Both the position numbers and the translations under genes were made by a program. From NCBI GenBank assembly GCA_030427145.1, contig JAUHWT010000008.1, positions 143,107 to 207,106 on the forward strand: a stretch of 64,000 nt of DNA. Reading direction: 5' to 3'. The first letter of the stretch is position 1, and every line of letters starts with the position of its first letter. Source of the DNA: Alphaproteobacteria bacterium (GTDB taxonomy: Bacteria > Pseudomonadota > Alphaproteobacteria > Rhodobacterales > Rhodobacteraceae). This document shows positions 8,282 to 17,263 of this stretch, one piece after another. The notes under the pieces are model-generated. The model did not search any database. It had not been told where the DNA came from and was given only the letters and a program-made list of their open reading frames with translations.

Positions 8282-9019
8282 ATGTCGGAAGGCGAGTACA
8301 CAGGAAAAACCGTTCTGATCACCGGCGCAGCTGGCGGGATCGGAACCGCAATGGCCAAAGCCTACGCCGGAGCCGGTGCGTCGCTCGCTTTTGTGGATAT
8401 CGCTGACTGTACCGGGATTTGCGATGACCTCCCAGGCAGCCATTCCGCATGGCAGCTCGACATCAGCGATCCGGATGCAATCGAGGCCACCGTGTCCGAA
8501 ATCGGTGGGCGCATGGGCATTGACGTTCTGATCAACAACGCCGGGTTTGGCGTCGTGGGGGCGGCAGATACATTTTCGGTGGAGGAATGGGACCGGACAC
8601 TGAAGATAAACCTGCGCGGTCCGTGGCTCATGTCCCGCGCCGCACTGCCATATTTGAAGGCTTCAGGAAGCGGCAGAATTGTCAATATCGCCTCCCAGGC
8701 CGGAGTGATTGCACTCCTTGAACATGCAGCCTACGGCGCGAGCAAAGCCGGGTTGATCAACCTGACCAAAGTGCTCGCCATCGAATGGGCCAAATATGGC
8801 ATCACGGTAAATGCAGTCTCACCCACGGTCGTCGAAACCCCCATGGCCCTTGTCGGCTGGGCAGGCGAAAAAGGCGAGAAAGCGAGGCAGGAAATTCCGG
8901 TAGGCCGCTTCGCCCGCCCGGATGAAATCGCATCGGCCGCCATGTATCTGTCCTCGGCCCAGGCGGGCATCGTGACCGGAGAAAATCTTGTGGTGGATGG
9001 AGGCTTCACCATTCGCTAA
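8282..9019 (+). CDS. SDR family NAD(P)-dependent oxidoreductase
   Basis: 245-residue classical SDR with TGAAGGIG (cofactor binding), NNAG, a serine in NIASQAG and the YGASK catalytic pair. Starts 19 bases after the preceding SDR with AAGGGGGC before the ATG. The two SDRs are clearly different proteins, not a recent duplication, so they may catalyse two successive or opposite redox steps (for example ketose to polyol and back with another stereochemistry, together with the 3-epimerase). That pathway idea is inference. Confidence 0.87.
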   Translation: MSEGEYTGKTVLITGAAGGIGTAMAKAYAGAGASLAFVDIADCTGICDDLPGSHSAWQLDISDPDAIEATVSEIGGRMGIDVLINNAGFGVVGAADTFSVEEWDRTLKINLRGPWLMSRAALPYLKASGSGRIVNIASQAGVIALLEHAAYGASKAGLINLTKVLAIEWAKYGITVNAVSPTVVETPMALVGWAGEKGEKARQEIPVGRFARPDEIASAAMYLSSAQAGIVTGENLVVDGGFTIR

Positions 9020-9101
9020 AGGCGTTCCCTCGACTCCGAAAATCAGCCACTATGGACCGGTGTTGGGCGGCACGTGTCGTCCCGTAGAGTGACGAGGCAG
9101 C

Positions 9102-10328
9102 ATGTACGGTTCCAGAGCCAATATCAGACAGATGATCGAGGCGGTTCGGGCCAGCTACTGGTTTATCCCCGCGACTCTCGTCCTTCTTTCCATTGGCATG
9201 TCGGAACTGACGCAGTGGATCGACCGCAACCCGGACATCATGCCCTTCGATGTCGCCCAATCCATGATCAACACCAAAGCTGACGGAGCACGCTCAACCA
9301 TGGCCGTAATTGCCCAGTCTATCATCGGTGTGACCGGGGTCATGTTCTCCATCACCATGGTGGCGGTGTCCTTCGCATCGGGACAGTTCGGTCCGCGTCT
9401 GATCGGAAATTTCATGCGGGACCGCGGCAACCAGTGGAGCCTCGGCGTGCTGATCGCGACCTTCGTGTATTCGCTGCTGATCCTTGGCGCCATCCATAAC
9501 GAAGGATCAAATGGCGCGGAGACATTCGTGCCACAGTATTCCATTCTGGTGGCACTCACCATGACCCTGCTGTCGGTGGCGATGCTCATCTATTACGTGC
9601 ATCACGTCCCGGAAACCATTAATGTTTCGAACATTTCCGCCACTTTGGGGAAGCGTTTCAGCGAGGATATCCGAATTCAGATCGACCGGGACCCCGGCTC
9701 GCACGACACCGGACGGCACCCCAGACCGCATCACAGCGTCAGCACCCCGATCAAACCGGCGGCGTCCGGCTATGTCCAAAACATGGACTTCGGGACGCTT
9801 AGCACCATGGCCAAAGACAACGACTGGACCATCGACATAGGCTCTGACGTCGGCGGGTTCGTAAACTTGCATCATCCCATCTGCATCGTCCACTCGGGCG
9901 AGGAACTGGATGAGGACACGATAGCCAGGGTCCAGTCCAACATGGCAATCGGGGACCAGCGCTCGGAAACTCAGGATGTCATTTTCCTCGTCGATCAGCT
10001 GGTGGAGATGATTGGCCGCGCATTGTCACCTGGCATCAACGACCCCTTCACCGCGATCAACTGTCTCAACTGGCTTGAGGCTGGATTGAGCGATGCGCTG
10101 AACTACAACGGCGGCCTGCATCCCGTGAAGTTTGAACGCATCAACTATCGCAGCCTCGATTTCGACCAGCTCGTCGATTCGGGTCTGGTCGCGTCGGCCC
10201 CGTACTGCCGCGACGACCCGCTTGCCCGCAGCCGGTGGCGGAAATGTGTGGACAGGCTCACAGTGCTGGCGGAGGAGGCGGGCAACGCACCGGCCCTCGA
10301 ACGTCTTGGCGGGCTGGAACGCCCGTAG
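9102..10328 (+). CDS. DUF2254 family membrane protein
   Basis: 408 residues. Four membrane segments are visible in the first 170 residues (around 20-40, 62-95, 113-133 and 142-165), followed by a soluble C-terminal domain. The pattern, including VMFSITMVAVSFASGQFGPR and a late LSPGINDPFTA motif, is that of DUF2254 predicted membrane proteins. Function not established. It stands alone between the sugar locus and the MoxR operon, with 82 bp upstream and 124 bp downstream; nothing ties it to either side. Confidence 0.8.
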   Translation: MYGSRANIRQMIEAVRASYWFIPATLVLLSIGMSELTQWIDRNPDIMPFDVAQSMINTKADGARSTMAVIAQSIIGVTGVMFSITMVAVSFASGQFGPRLIGNFMRDRGNQWSLGVLIATFVYSLLILGAIHNEGSNGAETFVPQYSILVALTMTLLSVAMLIYYVHHVPETINVSNISATLGKRFSEDIRIQIDRDPGSHDTGRHPRPHHSVSTPIKPAASGYVQNMDFGTLSTMAKDNDWTIDIGSDVGGFVNLHHPICIVHSGEELDEDTIARVQSNMAIGDQRSETQDVIFLVDQLVEMIGRALSPGINDPFTAINCLNWLEAGLSDALNYNGGLHPVKFERINYRSLDFDQLVDSGLVASAPYCRDDPLARSRWRKCVDRLTVLAEEAGNAPALERLGGLERP

Positions 10329-10452
10329 GTAGCGGCGCGCCAGCCCAAACTCTGTTACACGCTTGTCGCACCAGTGCCGACCATGGGCTATATGGCAACA
10401 GCCCGGCAATTTGCCCTAACCTGTCCCAAAAGCCTTTGGGAGGAGGTGCGGT

Positions 10453-11412
10453 TTGGACGACATGGTCGCCGGAAAGGCAGGGGCAGAGATAGCCCGGCTG
10501 ATCGACAGGCTGGAAGCCGGCCTGATCGGAAGCGAAGCCCTCATTGAACGTCTGGTGATTGGACTTTTGACCGGAGGTCATCTGCTGATTGAAGGTGCGC
10601 CGGGCCTCGCAAAAACCCGTGCGGTCCGCATGCTCAGCGATGCGGTGACGGGCGATTTTGCCCGCATTCAATGTACCCCGGACCTGCTGCCCTCTGACCT
10701 TACCGGGACGGATGTCTACGTGCCCGAAACCGGATCCTTTTCTTTCTCGAAAGGTCCTGTATTTCACAACCTCGTCCTCGTCGATGAGATCAACCGGGCG
10801 CCGCCAAAGGTCCAGTCGGCGCTACTGGAAGCCATGGCCGAACATCAGGTCACCAGCGGTGGCACCACCTGGGCCCTTCCCGATCCCTTCATTGTTGCGG
10901 CCACCCAAAACCCGATTGAACACGAGGGAACCTTCCCCCTCCCGGAGGCCCAACTCGACCGGTTCATGCTGCATGTCCTGCTTAAACAGCCGGACCTGGA
11001 GACCGAACGCCGTATTCTGGATCTGGTGGAGAGGGAAAGCCGGGAACCTGTCGGTAAGCCGTCCGGTGTCAGCCTCGACAGTATCAGGGAGGCTCGCAAA
11101 AAGGTTTTCGACGTCCATCTCTCGCCGGCGCTGCGCGACTTTATTGTCCGGATTGTGGTGTCCACACGAACCCCTCCGTTCAGTCACGAGATCGAACATG
11201 CCGTGTCGCCACGTGGCTCCATAGCGCTTGCAACCGCTGCCAAGGCACGGGCCTTCATGTCCGGCCGGGACCACGCTTTGCCGGAGGATGTCACCGCCCT
11301 GGCTGCGGATGCGCTTTCACACCGGATGGTGCTGACCTGGAAGGCCACGTCCGAGGGGCGCACCGCGCGTATGGTGGTACGCGACATACTGGCGGCTACG
11401 GAACCGCTTTGA
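10453..11412 (+). CDS. MoxR family AAA+ ATPase (MxaR-like)
   Basis: 319 residues. Walker A is EGAPGLAKT (residues about 43-51), Walker B LVLVDEINRAPP, with the sensor segment ATQNPIEHEGTFPLPEAQLDRF characteristic of MoxR. MoxR proteins act as chaperones with VWA proteins; MxaR belongs to the methanol dehydrogenase mxaRSACKL set. TTG start: AGGAGGT at 10441-10447 is ideally placed for TTG 10453 and too far from the ATG at 10462. First gene of a seven-gene operon with overlapping or nearly touching ends. Likely needed to assemble or activate XoxF, by analogy with calcium insertion by the mxa system. Confidence 0.9.
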   Translation: MDDMVAGKAGAEIARLIDRLEAGLIGSEALIERLVIGLLTGGHLLIEGAPGLAKTRAVRMLSDAVTGDFARIQCTPDLLPSDLTGTDVYVPETGSFSFSKGPVFHNLVLVDEINRAPPKVQSALLEAMAEHQVTSGGTTWALPDPFIVAATQNPIEHEGTFPLPEAQLDRFMLHVLLKQPDLETERRILDLVERESREPVGKPSGVSLDSIREARKKVFDVHLSPALRDFIVRIVVSTRTPPFSHEIEHAVSPRGSIALATAAKARAFMSGRDHALPEDVTALAADALSHRMVLTWKATSEGRTARMVVRDILAATEPL

Positions 11413-12293
11413 TGGTTTCCTCCAACGACAGCAACGGTGTTCAGGTGGACGCTGACGCGTTGATCGCGCAACGTGCCTTCGTGCTCGATCAGGACCGCTC
11501 CGATCCCGCAATCAGCGCACTGCCGGGCGGCTTCGCAATTCGAAGACGTGGCAATGGCCAGGTCGTGTCCGACAGCCGGGCCTATGTCAGCGGAGATGAC
11601 ATCCGCCACGTGGACCGGGGCGCGACCGCACGCACGGGCTCGCTGCACATCCGGACCTTCCACGAAGAGCGCGACCGCGTCACGTTTCTCGTCGCCGATT
11701 TTCGCCCATCGATGCTATGGGGTATGCGTCGGGCGTTTCGCTCCGTGGCGGCTGCGGAAAGCCTCGCCCGCCTGGGATGGCAGGCCGTTGAGACCGGCGG
11801 GCGTGTGGGTCTCATGGCAATCACGTCCAGCGAAACGGTTTTCGTTCCGAGCCGTGGACGGACTGCCGGGATGCTGGCGGTGATCGGGGGACTGGTGAAG
11901 GCACACGCAATTGCACTCGATACCATGACCGCCAATCCGCTGGAGCCATCGCTGGACCAGGCCTTGGCCGCTCTGCCGCGGGTGGTACCACGGGGCAGCG
12001 CCGTGATCGTGGCAAGTGGCCTCGACACACGCGGCCCAAACTTTGCCGCAGCCGTAGGAAACGCGGGCCGCAACCGCGATTTGAGATTCATGATAATCGA
12101 GGACCGCGTCCTCTGGGACCTTCCACGAGGCAAATACCCCACCATCGGTCAGGACGGTAAACGCAGGGCATCCTGGTTCGCCGGTGGCAAAAACCGTGCC
12201 GAAAATGACGACGCCGCCCTCGCAGGCTTTCCCGTTGTCCGGGTAGATGCGGGCTCGCCAGTCAGCAACGACATTCTGCCGCTCGCGGGGTAG
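11412..12293 (+). CDS. DUF58 domain protein (MxaS-like)
   Basis: 293 residues. The DUF58 core is seen at residues 45-75 (SRAYVSGDDIRHVDRGATART), where many DUF58 proteins have a Trp in place of the Arg. The rest is a degenerate VWA-like fold (VTFLVADFRPSMLWG, then AVIVASGLD). No membrane segment is apparent. The ATG overlaps the MoxR stop as TGATG. DUF58 proteins accompany MoxR ATPases and VWA proteins; MxaS is the methanol dehydrogenase counterpart. The molecular role is unknown. Confidence 0.82.
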   Translation: MVSSNDSNGVQVDADALIAQRAFVLDQDRSDPAISALPGGFAIRRRGNGQVVSDSRAYVSGDDIRHVDRGATARTGSLHIRTFHEERDRVTFLVADFRPSMLWGMRRAFRSVAAAESLARLGWQAVETGGRVGLMAITSSETVFVPSRGRTAGMLAVIGGLVKAHAIALDTMTANPLEPSLDQALAALPRVVPRGSAVIVASGLDTRGPNFAAAVGNAGRNRDLRFMIIEDRVLWDLPRGKYPTIGQDGKRRASWFAGGKNRAENDDAALAGFPVVRVDAGSPVSNDILPLAG

Positions 12294-12296
12294 GGC

Positions 12297-12686
12297 ATGG
12301 CGGATCAGGCGATGACCCACGAGGAAATGCTGGCGGCCCTGCGCGATATCCGGCTGCCCGCCACGGCCGAGGGTGGCCTGCTGGCCGAATGCCTTGTCGC
12401 CATCGGGATTGGCCTGCTCATTGCCTATGCGCTCCACATGCTCATCAGGCCATTCATCGGAAGCCGCAAATCCGACGTACCACCCGAAACAATCGGAGAT
12501 CGCATCACCCGATTGCGCAGCGCGCCGCCGCAGGACCGTGCCGTCGCTCTTCTGCATCTCGTCCGACAACACAACCAGGACGCCTATCACCACCTGAAGG
12601 GTGACCTTTACCGCAGGAATGGCACACCCACTGATTTCCAAAAACTTGAGGCCGCCCTCGATCCGGCACAGGTGGTGCATGGCTGA
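12297..12686 (+). CDS. DUF4381-like small membrane protein
   Basis: 129 residues with one membrane helix (about residues 29-50, CLVAIGIGLLIAYALHMLI). The N-terminal segment LRDIRLPA resembles the conserved opening of DUF4381. It is flanked by DUF58 and VWA genes, the usual place for this family in MoxR operons. The position corresponds to mxaA/DUF4381 in related operons, but at 129 residues it is much shorter than classical MxaA. It ends with an 8-base overlap with the next gene. Confidence 0.6.
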   Translation: MADQAMTHEEMLAALRDIRLPATAEGGLLAECLVAIGIGLLIAYALHMLIRPFIGSRKSDVPPETIGDRITRLRSAPPQDRAVALLHLVRQHNQDAYHHLKGDLYRRNGTPTDFQKLEAALDPAQVVHG

Positions 12687-13638
12687 CCTAAGCTTCGCCA
12701 GTCCCCTGTACCTTGTGCTGCTGGCGTTGCCGCCCCTGATCTTCCGTTTGGCACCCGCCTCGGCCAGCGGAGGGATCGCATTGCGCGTTCCGGAGGGCGT
12801 TCGCGCACATCTGGAAACCTCCGGGGGAGATAGCAACCGAAGCTTTTTGAAACGATTCGGACCGGCCTACCTGATCTGGTTTCTGATGGTTATGGCACTT
12901 GCCGGGCCGCGCCAGGTCGCACCGACCGAAGCCCTTCCGGTGTCGGGGCGCGATCTTATGCTTGCACTGGACCTTTCCGGCTCAATGGTGCGTGAGGATT
13001 TTTTCCTTGAGGGCCAAACAGTCACGCGCCTCGACGCCCTGCGCGAGGTTGGAGCGAACTTCGTTCGTAGGCGGGGCGGCGACCGGGTCGGTCTTGTTGT
13101 CTTCGGATCGGAAGCCTACGTTGCCGCGTCACCAAGCCATGACGTCAATGCCGTAGCGGACGCGGTCGAGAGCATGGTCATCGGAATTTCCGGACGGGCA
13201 ACCAACATCGGCGATGCCATAGGCATATCCCTGAAACGGCTGGAAAACTCCGACGCCGAGACAAAAGTCATCATCCTGCTTTCCGACGGCGAGAGCAACG
13301 CGGGCGACGTGACACCTACGGATGTCGCCAAGCTGGCAAGGGACATGAACGTCAAAATCCATACCATAGCCATGGGACCACGGGACCTTGCGACATCCCC
13401 AGGCGAGCGTGGAGCCGTGGATGCCAAGACCCTCGAGACAATAGCCATGCTCAGTGGCGGTGAAATGTTTCGGGTCCAAACCACTGAGGATCTCATCAGC
13501 GTGACCGACGCAATCAACGCGCTGGAACCCACTGCCCGCGCGGGCCTTGCCGCCGAAATTTACCGCGAACTGTGGATATACCCGGCTTTCGCCGCTGCTC
13601 TGGGGTGCCTCTGGCTTGGATGGCGGGAGGTCGCATGA
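12679..13638 (+). CDS. VWA domain membrane protein (BatA/MxaC-like)
   Basis: 319 residues. Two N-terminal membrane helices (about 10-25 and 58-75) and one near the C-terminus (about 296-312) enclose a von Willebrand A domain. The MIDAS motif is intact: DLSGSM (DxSxS), a later threonine in SGRATNIGDAI, and LLSDGESN. Start chosen at ATG 12679, overlapping the DUF4381 stop; the 26 codons upstream are not coding. Metal-ion-dependent protein-protein interaction in the periplasm, working with MoxR; MxaC is the likely counterpart in methanol dehydrogenase operons. Confidence 0.85.
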   Translation: MADLSFASPLYLVLLALPPLIFRLAPASASGGIALRVPEGVRAHLETSGGDSNRSFLKRFGPAYLIWFLMVMALAGPRQVAPTEALPVSGRDLMLALDLSGSMVREDFFLEGQTVTRLDALREVGANFVRRRGGDRVGLVVFGSEAYVAASPSHDVNAVADAVESMVIGISGRATNIGDAIGISLKRLENSDAETKVIILLSDGESNAGDVTPTDVAKLARDMNVKIHTIAMGPRDLATSPGERGAVDAKTLETIAMLSGGEMFRVQTTEDLISVTDAINALEPTARAGLAAEIYRELWIYPAFAAALGCLWLGWREVA

Positions 13639-14561
13639 GCGTCATTTCAGACATGACGCTTCTCCGGCCCTGGTGGTCTCTGGCCGCGCTACTCGCACTG
13701 GTGTTTGCACTTGTGACAAGCCGCCGCCGCAAATCCGCTGGCGACTGGGGCCGCACCATCGACCCGCATCTTCTTGCAGCCATGGCCGCCCTCGGTCGTC
13801 TCGATACCGGTGCGAGGACATGGGCGGGCATGGCGCCCTTCGCTGCCGCCGGTCTGATCGCTCTGTGCCTCACCGGACCGGCCCTGAACAGAGGAGAAGG
13901 GACCACCTTTCGCAATCTTGACGGTGTTGTTCTTGTCGTCGACGTGTCTGCCTCGATGACCCGCGACGACACCTGGCCTGCAACGGTGACCATGGCCCAT
14001 GCCGCGTTAAAGTCGTTAAGTACCCGCCCGGCCGGTCTGATCGTCTATGCCGGCGACAGCTACGTGGCCTCTGCCCTCACCACCGACCATGTGCAGCTTG
14101 GCCAGACCATAGCCCTCCTGGAGGACGGCGTCGTTCCAGACAGGGGCAATCGCCCGGCACTCGCTCTGACTCAGGCCGCAGACATGCTTTCGGAGGCAAA
14201 CATGCTTCATGGGCAGGTGATCCTGTTCACCGACGGTGACGGCCTGTCCGCCGAGGCCCTCCATGCGGTCGCGCAAATAGACGACCTGAACGGACGGGTG
14301 GATGTCGTCCACGCACCCACCACCGTTTCACCCCAACCAGCCACATCTGCTGCGCAGCTTGAAACCCTCGCCGCCGCCGGGGGCGGGCACTACTACACCA
14401 TCAATCAAACCGCTGAGATTATGGCCGACCTTGAGGCAAACGGACGGCAGCTGCTTGAGAGGCAGAATTTCCAGCTACAGCTTTGGACGGACTACGGACG
14501 CCATTTACTTCTGCTGGCGCTAATCCCCGTCGCGCTGCTGTTCCGGAGAGACGCGTCATGA
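13635..14561 (+). CDS. VWA domain membrane protein (BatB/MxaL-like)
   Basis: 308 residues with the same layout as the preceding gene: membrane segments at about 14-30 and 68-86, a VWA domain, and a final membrane helix (LLLLALIPVALLF). The MIDAS is DVSASM with ILFTDGDG later. Start ATG at 13635 overlaps the upstream stop (ATGA) and the end overlaps the next start (ATGA at 14558). Paired VWA proteins, one MxaC-like and one MxaL-like, are the norm in MoxR/Bat operons. Confidence 0.84.
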   Translation: MSVISDMTLLRPWWSLAALLALVFALVTSRRRKSAGDWGRTIDPHLLAAMAALGRLDTGARTWAGMAPFAAAGLIALCLTGPALNRGEGTTFRNLDGVVLVVDVSASMTRDDTWPATVTMAHAALKSLSTRPAGLIVYAGDSYVASALTTDHVQLGQTIALLEDGVVPDRGNRPALALTQAADMLSEANMLHGQVILFTDGDGLSAEALHAVAQIDDLNGRVDVVHAPTTVSPQPATSAAQLETLAAAGGGHYYTINQTAEIMADLEANGRQLLERQNFQLQLWTDYGRHLLLLALIPVALLFRRDAS

Positions 14562-15250
14562 TCCGGCATCTGACCATCCCCACGCTCGCTGCGGTGCTGA
14601 TCGCGGCTTCCTTTCTCCTTGGCGGCACCGTACCTCCTGGCCGCGTTGCGCTGGCGCTGGGTCTGAATGGCGTTGCCGCCAGCCTGTTTACCGATCTTGG
14701 CTGGCGCGGCGTGGCCCTGTATCGTGCGGGTCACTTCGAAGAAGCCGGTGAGACCTTCAAGGCCGCAGGCCCGGATTTTGCATTTCAACTCGGAAACACC
14801 AAAGCCCAGCTAAAGCAGTATGCCGCCGCTCTGGAATCCTGGGACCTCGCCTCGGCGCTCCGGTCCGACCCGGATGCCGAAGCCAATTTCGCCCTTGTGC
14901 AGGCGTTCTATGCAGGAACCCGACTGGACCCGGACTCCATCGAACGGTGGGGCGAAGACCGGGAGGGGCCAACCGAAGAGGCCGACATTGCACGCGGCGC
15001 CGCCCGTGCGGCTGGAACCGGAGATAACGTCACCAACACCGGCGCGACGATTGGCCTGCCTGAAGTCGAAGGCCGCAAGCAGGCCGCCGTTCGCAAGGTC
15101 TTCGACGACCGTTTCGTGGTGGCCAGCGCCCGTTGGCTCGCGACACTGGAAGATCTGCCGGGAAAATTCCTGCGCGCCCGAATTGCCGAGGAACACAAAC
15201 GCAGGGTGAAAGACGGCGAAGCGCAGCCACCCGGAGGCAGCGAATGGTAA
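14558..15250 (+). CDS. TPR-like membrane-anchored protein (MxaK-like)
   Basis: 230 residues. One N-terminal membrane helix (TIPTLAAVLIAASFLLGG) then a helical repeat region with a TPR-like pattern (ALYRAGHFEEAGETFKAAG, then LGNTKAQLKQYAAALESWDLAS). By position and layout it corresponds to the tetratricopeptide member of MoxR/Bat operons and to MxaK. It ends ...GGSEW with a 7-base overlap with the following gene. A scaffolding role for the complex is inferred. Confidence 0.7.
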   Translation: MIRHLTIPTLAAVLIAASFLLGGTVPPGRVALALGLNGVAASLFTDLGWRGVALYRAGHFEEAGETFKAAGPDFAFQLGNTKAQLKQYAAALESWDLASALRSDPDAEANFALVQAFYAGTRLDPDSIERWGEDREGPTEEADIARGAARAAGTGDNVTNTGATIGLPEVEGRKQAAVRKVFDDRFVVASARWLATLEDLPGKFLRARIAEEHKRRVKDGEAQPPGGSEW

Positions 15251-16458
15251 GACTGCTCCTCTATTTTCTATGCGTCGTTTTGTCCCCGGTGACCGCCAAG
15301 GCTCAGCGCCAGGTCGATCCAAATGATCTGACCCTTACCGTCACCGTCGAGGAACTGGACTACGTGCCATACCAGCAGGAAATGGTGCTGCTAACCATCC
15401 ACGGGGTCTACAAACGTCACATCACCCTCGAAAAACTCGAAATGCCCGAACTCAAGGGTATGAACTGGATGCAGCTTGGCCAGGACAACTGGTTCGAAAG
15501 TTTCGTTGATGGAAGAACCGTCAAGAACATGCGTCGCCGAATGGCAGTCTTCCCAGATGAGTCCGGCAGCCTGACCATTGGCCGCTTCAAACACCATCTG
15601 ACACTGCTGGACGAAAACAACGCCTGGTTCGAACACACTATAGAATCCAAGCCGATCACCATCCAGGTCGCACCGGCGCCGCCCACGGATGGGTGGTGGT
15701 TCCCAACACGCAGGCTGCGCATCGCTGATAACTGGTCCAACGCACCCGATCAGCTCAGGCCGGGTGAGGGGGTGCTGCGTATCGTTCGCGTCTCCGCGCT
15801 CGGGGCAAGTCCCGACATGATCCCGCCGATGCCGGAACTGACCTCCCCGAGCGCGCTCATCTTTGCCCATCCCGAGAAGCGTCTGGTTGATCTCACACCA
15901 CAGGGACCGGAAGCCATCGCCTACTGGCGCTGGACGATTACGCCCTCAAATTCCGTGTCCGCCATTTTGGAACCCTTCGAATTCGGATTTTTCGATACCG
16001 TCAACCGCGAAGCCCGAACCGCCCGGATCTCACCGCAACGGGTCGCTTTCCTGAAATCGGAAACCGACGCCCCGGTCCAGGCTGAGGCAACCCTGCCCGT
16101 AATCCTTCGCTCCGGCATGATCCTCGCATCCGGCATCACCGCATTTGGCCTGGCTTTTGCGATGCTGACCGGACCGGGACAAACGCTCAGCACCGCCGGT
16201 GTCCGATCATGGCTGCGACGGCGGCAACTGCTCTCAAAACTGCGCAGCGCCGGCCGCGACAACAACCTGGTCACGGTACGCCACACCGCGGTTCATCTAG
16301 CGGATTACTATCCAAAAGACACACGAAGGGACGAAATTCTCCGCGCAATCGACACCGCCATCTTCAGCCGCAGCGCCGGCGAACCCACAGCATCACAGGC
16401 GGCATCCCAACTGCTTTCCACCTACGCCAGAGGCGGCTCGACAGGGCCCACGCGTTAA
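15244..16458 (+). CDS. BatD-like secreted/membrane protein
   Basis: 404 residues. Signal peptide at residues 1-19 (LLLYFLCVVLSPVTAKA), then repeated beta-sandwich-like segments (residues 22-250), one membrane helix around residue 300 (MILASGITAFGLAFAMLTG), and a basic cytoplasmic tail of about 85 residues. This is the layout of BatD/oxygen-tolerance proteins that close MoxR-VWA operons; MxaA is a distant analogue. The ATG at 15244 overlaps the upstream stop; the longer upstream reading has no signal peptide. Last gene of the MoxR operon. Confidence 0.7.
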   Translation: MVRLLLYFLCVVLSPVTAKAQRQVDPNDLTLTVTVEELDYVPYQQEMVLLTIHGVYKRHITLEKLEMPELKGMNWMQLGQDNWFESFVDGRTVKNMRRRMAVFPDESGSLTIGRFKHHLTLLDENNAWFEHTIESKPITIQVAPAPPTDGWWFPTRRLRIADNWSNAPDQLRPGEGVLRIVRVSALGASPDMIPPMPELTSPSALIFAHPEKRLVDLTPQGPEAIAYWRWTITPSNSVSAILEPFEFGFFDTVNREARTARISPQRVAFLKSETDAPVQAEATLPVILRSGMILASGITAFGLAFAMLTGPGQTLSTAGVRSWLRRRQLLSKLRSAGRDNNLVTVRHTAVHLADYYPKDTRRDEILRAIDTAIFSRSAGEPTASQAASQLLSTYARGGSTGPTR

Positions 16459-16530
16459 ACCGATCGGAAAATTGTGATTCAGTTGCGCCCCAAATCGCGC
16501 TAGATTCTCCTCTTGGGAGGACGAATCAAA

Positions 16531-17259
16531 TTGAAAACTGGTGAAAAAAACAGCGGACCGGTTGTCATCAGATCGATACTCGTCATAGACGACCATCCGC
16601 TTTACTGTGACGCACTCGCGGCAACGCTCGCGCGGATCTTCGACGACTGCACCATCAAAACGGTAAACAACCTCGGTGAGGCCATTCAGTGTCTCGATTC
16701 CGGAATGATCCCCGACCTTGTGATGCTTGACCTGAAACTGCCCGATGTCACGGGCTACAGCGGCTTCTTCAAGGTGCGGGAAAAGCTGCCCGACGTTCCC
16801 GTTCTGGTCATTTCCGCTGAATCGGCGAATGAGACCATCCAGATGCTGATGACCTCCGGCGCCGCCGGCTTCATTCCCAAGGACGCTTCACAAAACGTGT
16901 TCCAGGATGCGCTGGAAAAAATCCAGGAGGGCATGAAATTCGTACCGGCTGACTTCCGGCCCCAGGCCTCCGCCAGTGTCGAAAGCGTCGTCACCGTACA
17001 GCAGGTCGCACAGCGGATCGCGGATCTCACTCCCCAGCAGAGCCGCATCATGAAGCTGATTTGCGCAGGCAAACCAAACAAGCAGATCGCCTACGAACTC
17101 GACCTCGCCGAAGCCACGGTCAAGGCGCATATCACGGCACTTCTGCGTCGTTTGCGCGTCAGCAACCGCACCCAGGCCGCGATGCTTGTGAACAACGCCG
17201 GTCTTACGGGCGGCGGAACGGGCCTGTCGGATACGGATGCCCGCGCCCTGCTGAGTTGA
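16531..17259 (+). CDS. LuxR/NarL-type response regulator
   Basis: 242 residues. Receiver domain residues 14-130 with the acidic pair DD at 20-21, phospho-acceptor D67 (VMLDLKLPD) and a lysine in FIPKDAS. C-terminal LuxR helix-turn-helix (LTPQQSRIMKLICAGKPNKQIAYELDLAEATVKAHITALLRRL). No ATG is available: TTG at 16531 follows GGAGG by ten bases; TTG 16513 lies in front of that site. It resembles response regulators that control PQQ alcohol dehydrogenases (ExaE/AgmR group). The partner kinase is probably the hybrid kinase two genes on. Confidence 0.85.
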   Translation: MKTGEKNSGPVVIRSILVIDDHPLYCDALAATLARIFDDCTIKTVNNLGEAIQCLDSGMIPDLVMLDLKLPDVTGYSGFFKVREKLPDVPVLVISAESANETIQMLMTSGAAGFIPKDASQNVFQDALEKIQEGMKFVPADFRPQASASVESVVTVQQVAQRIADLTPQQSRIMKLICAGKPNKQIAYELDLAEATVKAHITALLRRLRVSNRTQAAMLVNNAGLTGGGTGLSDTDARALLS

Positions 17260-17263
17260 CGGC

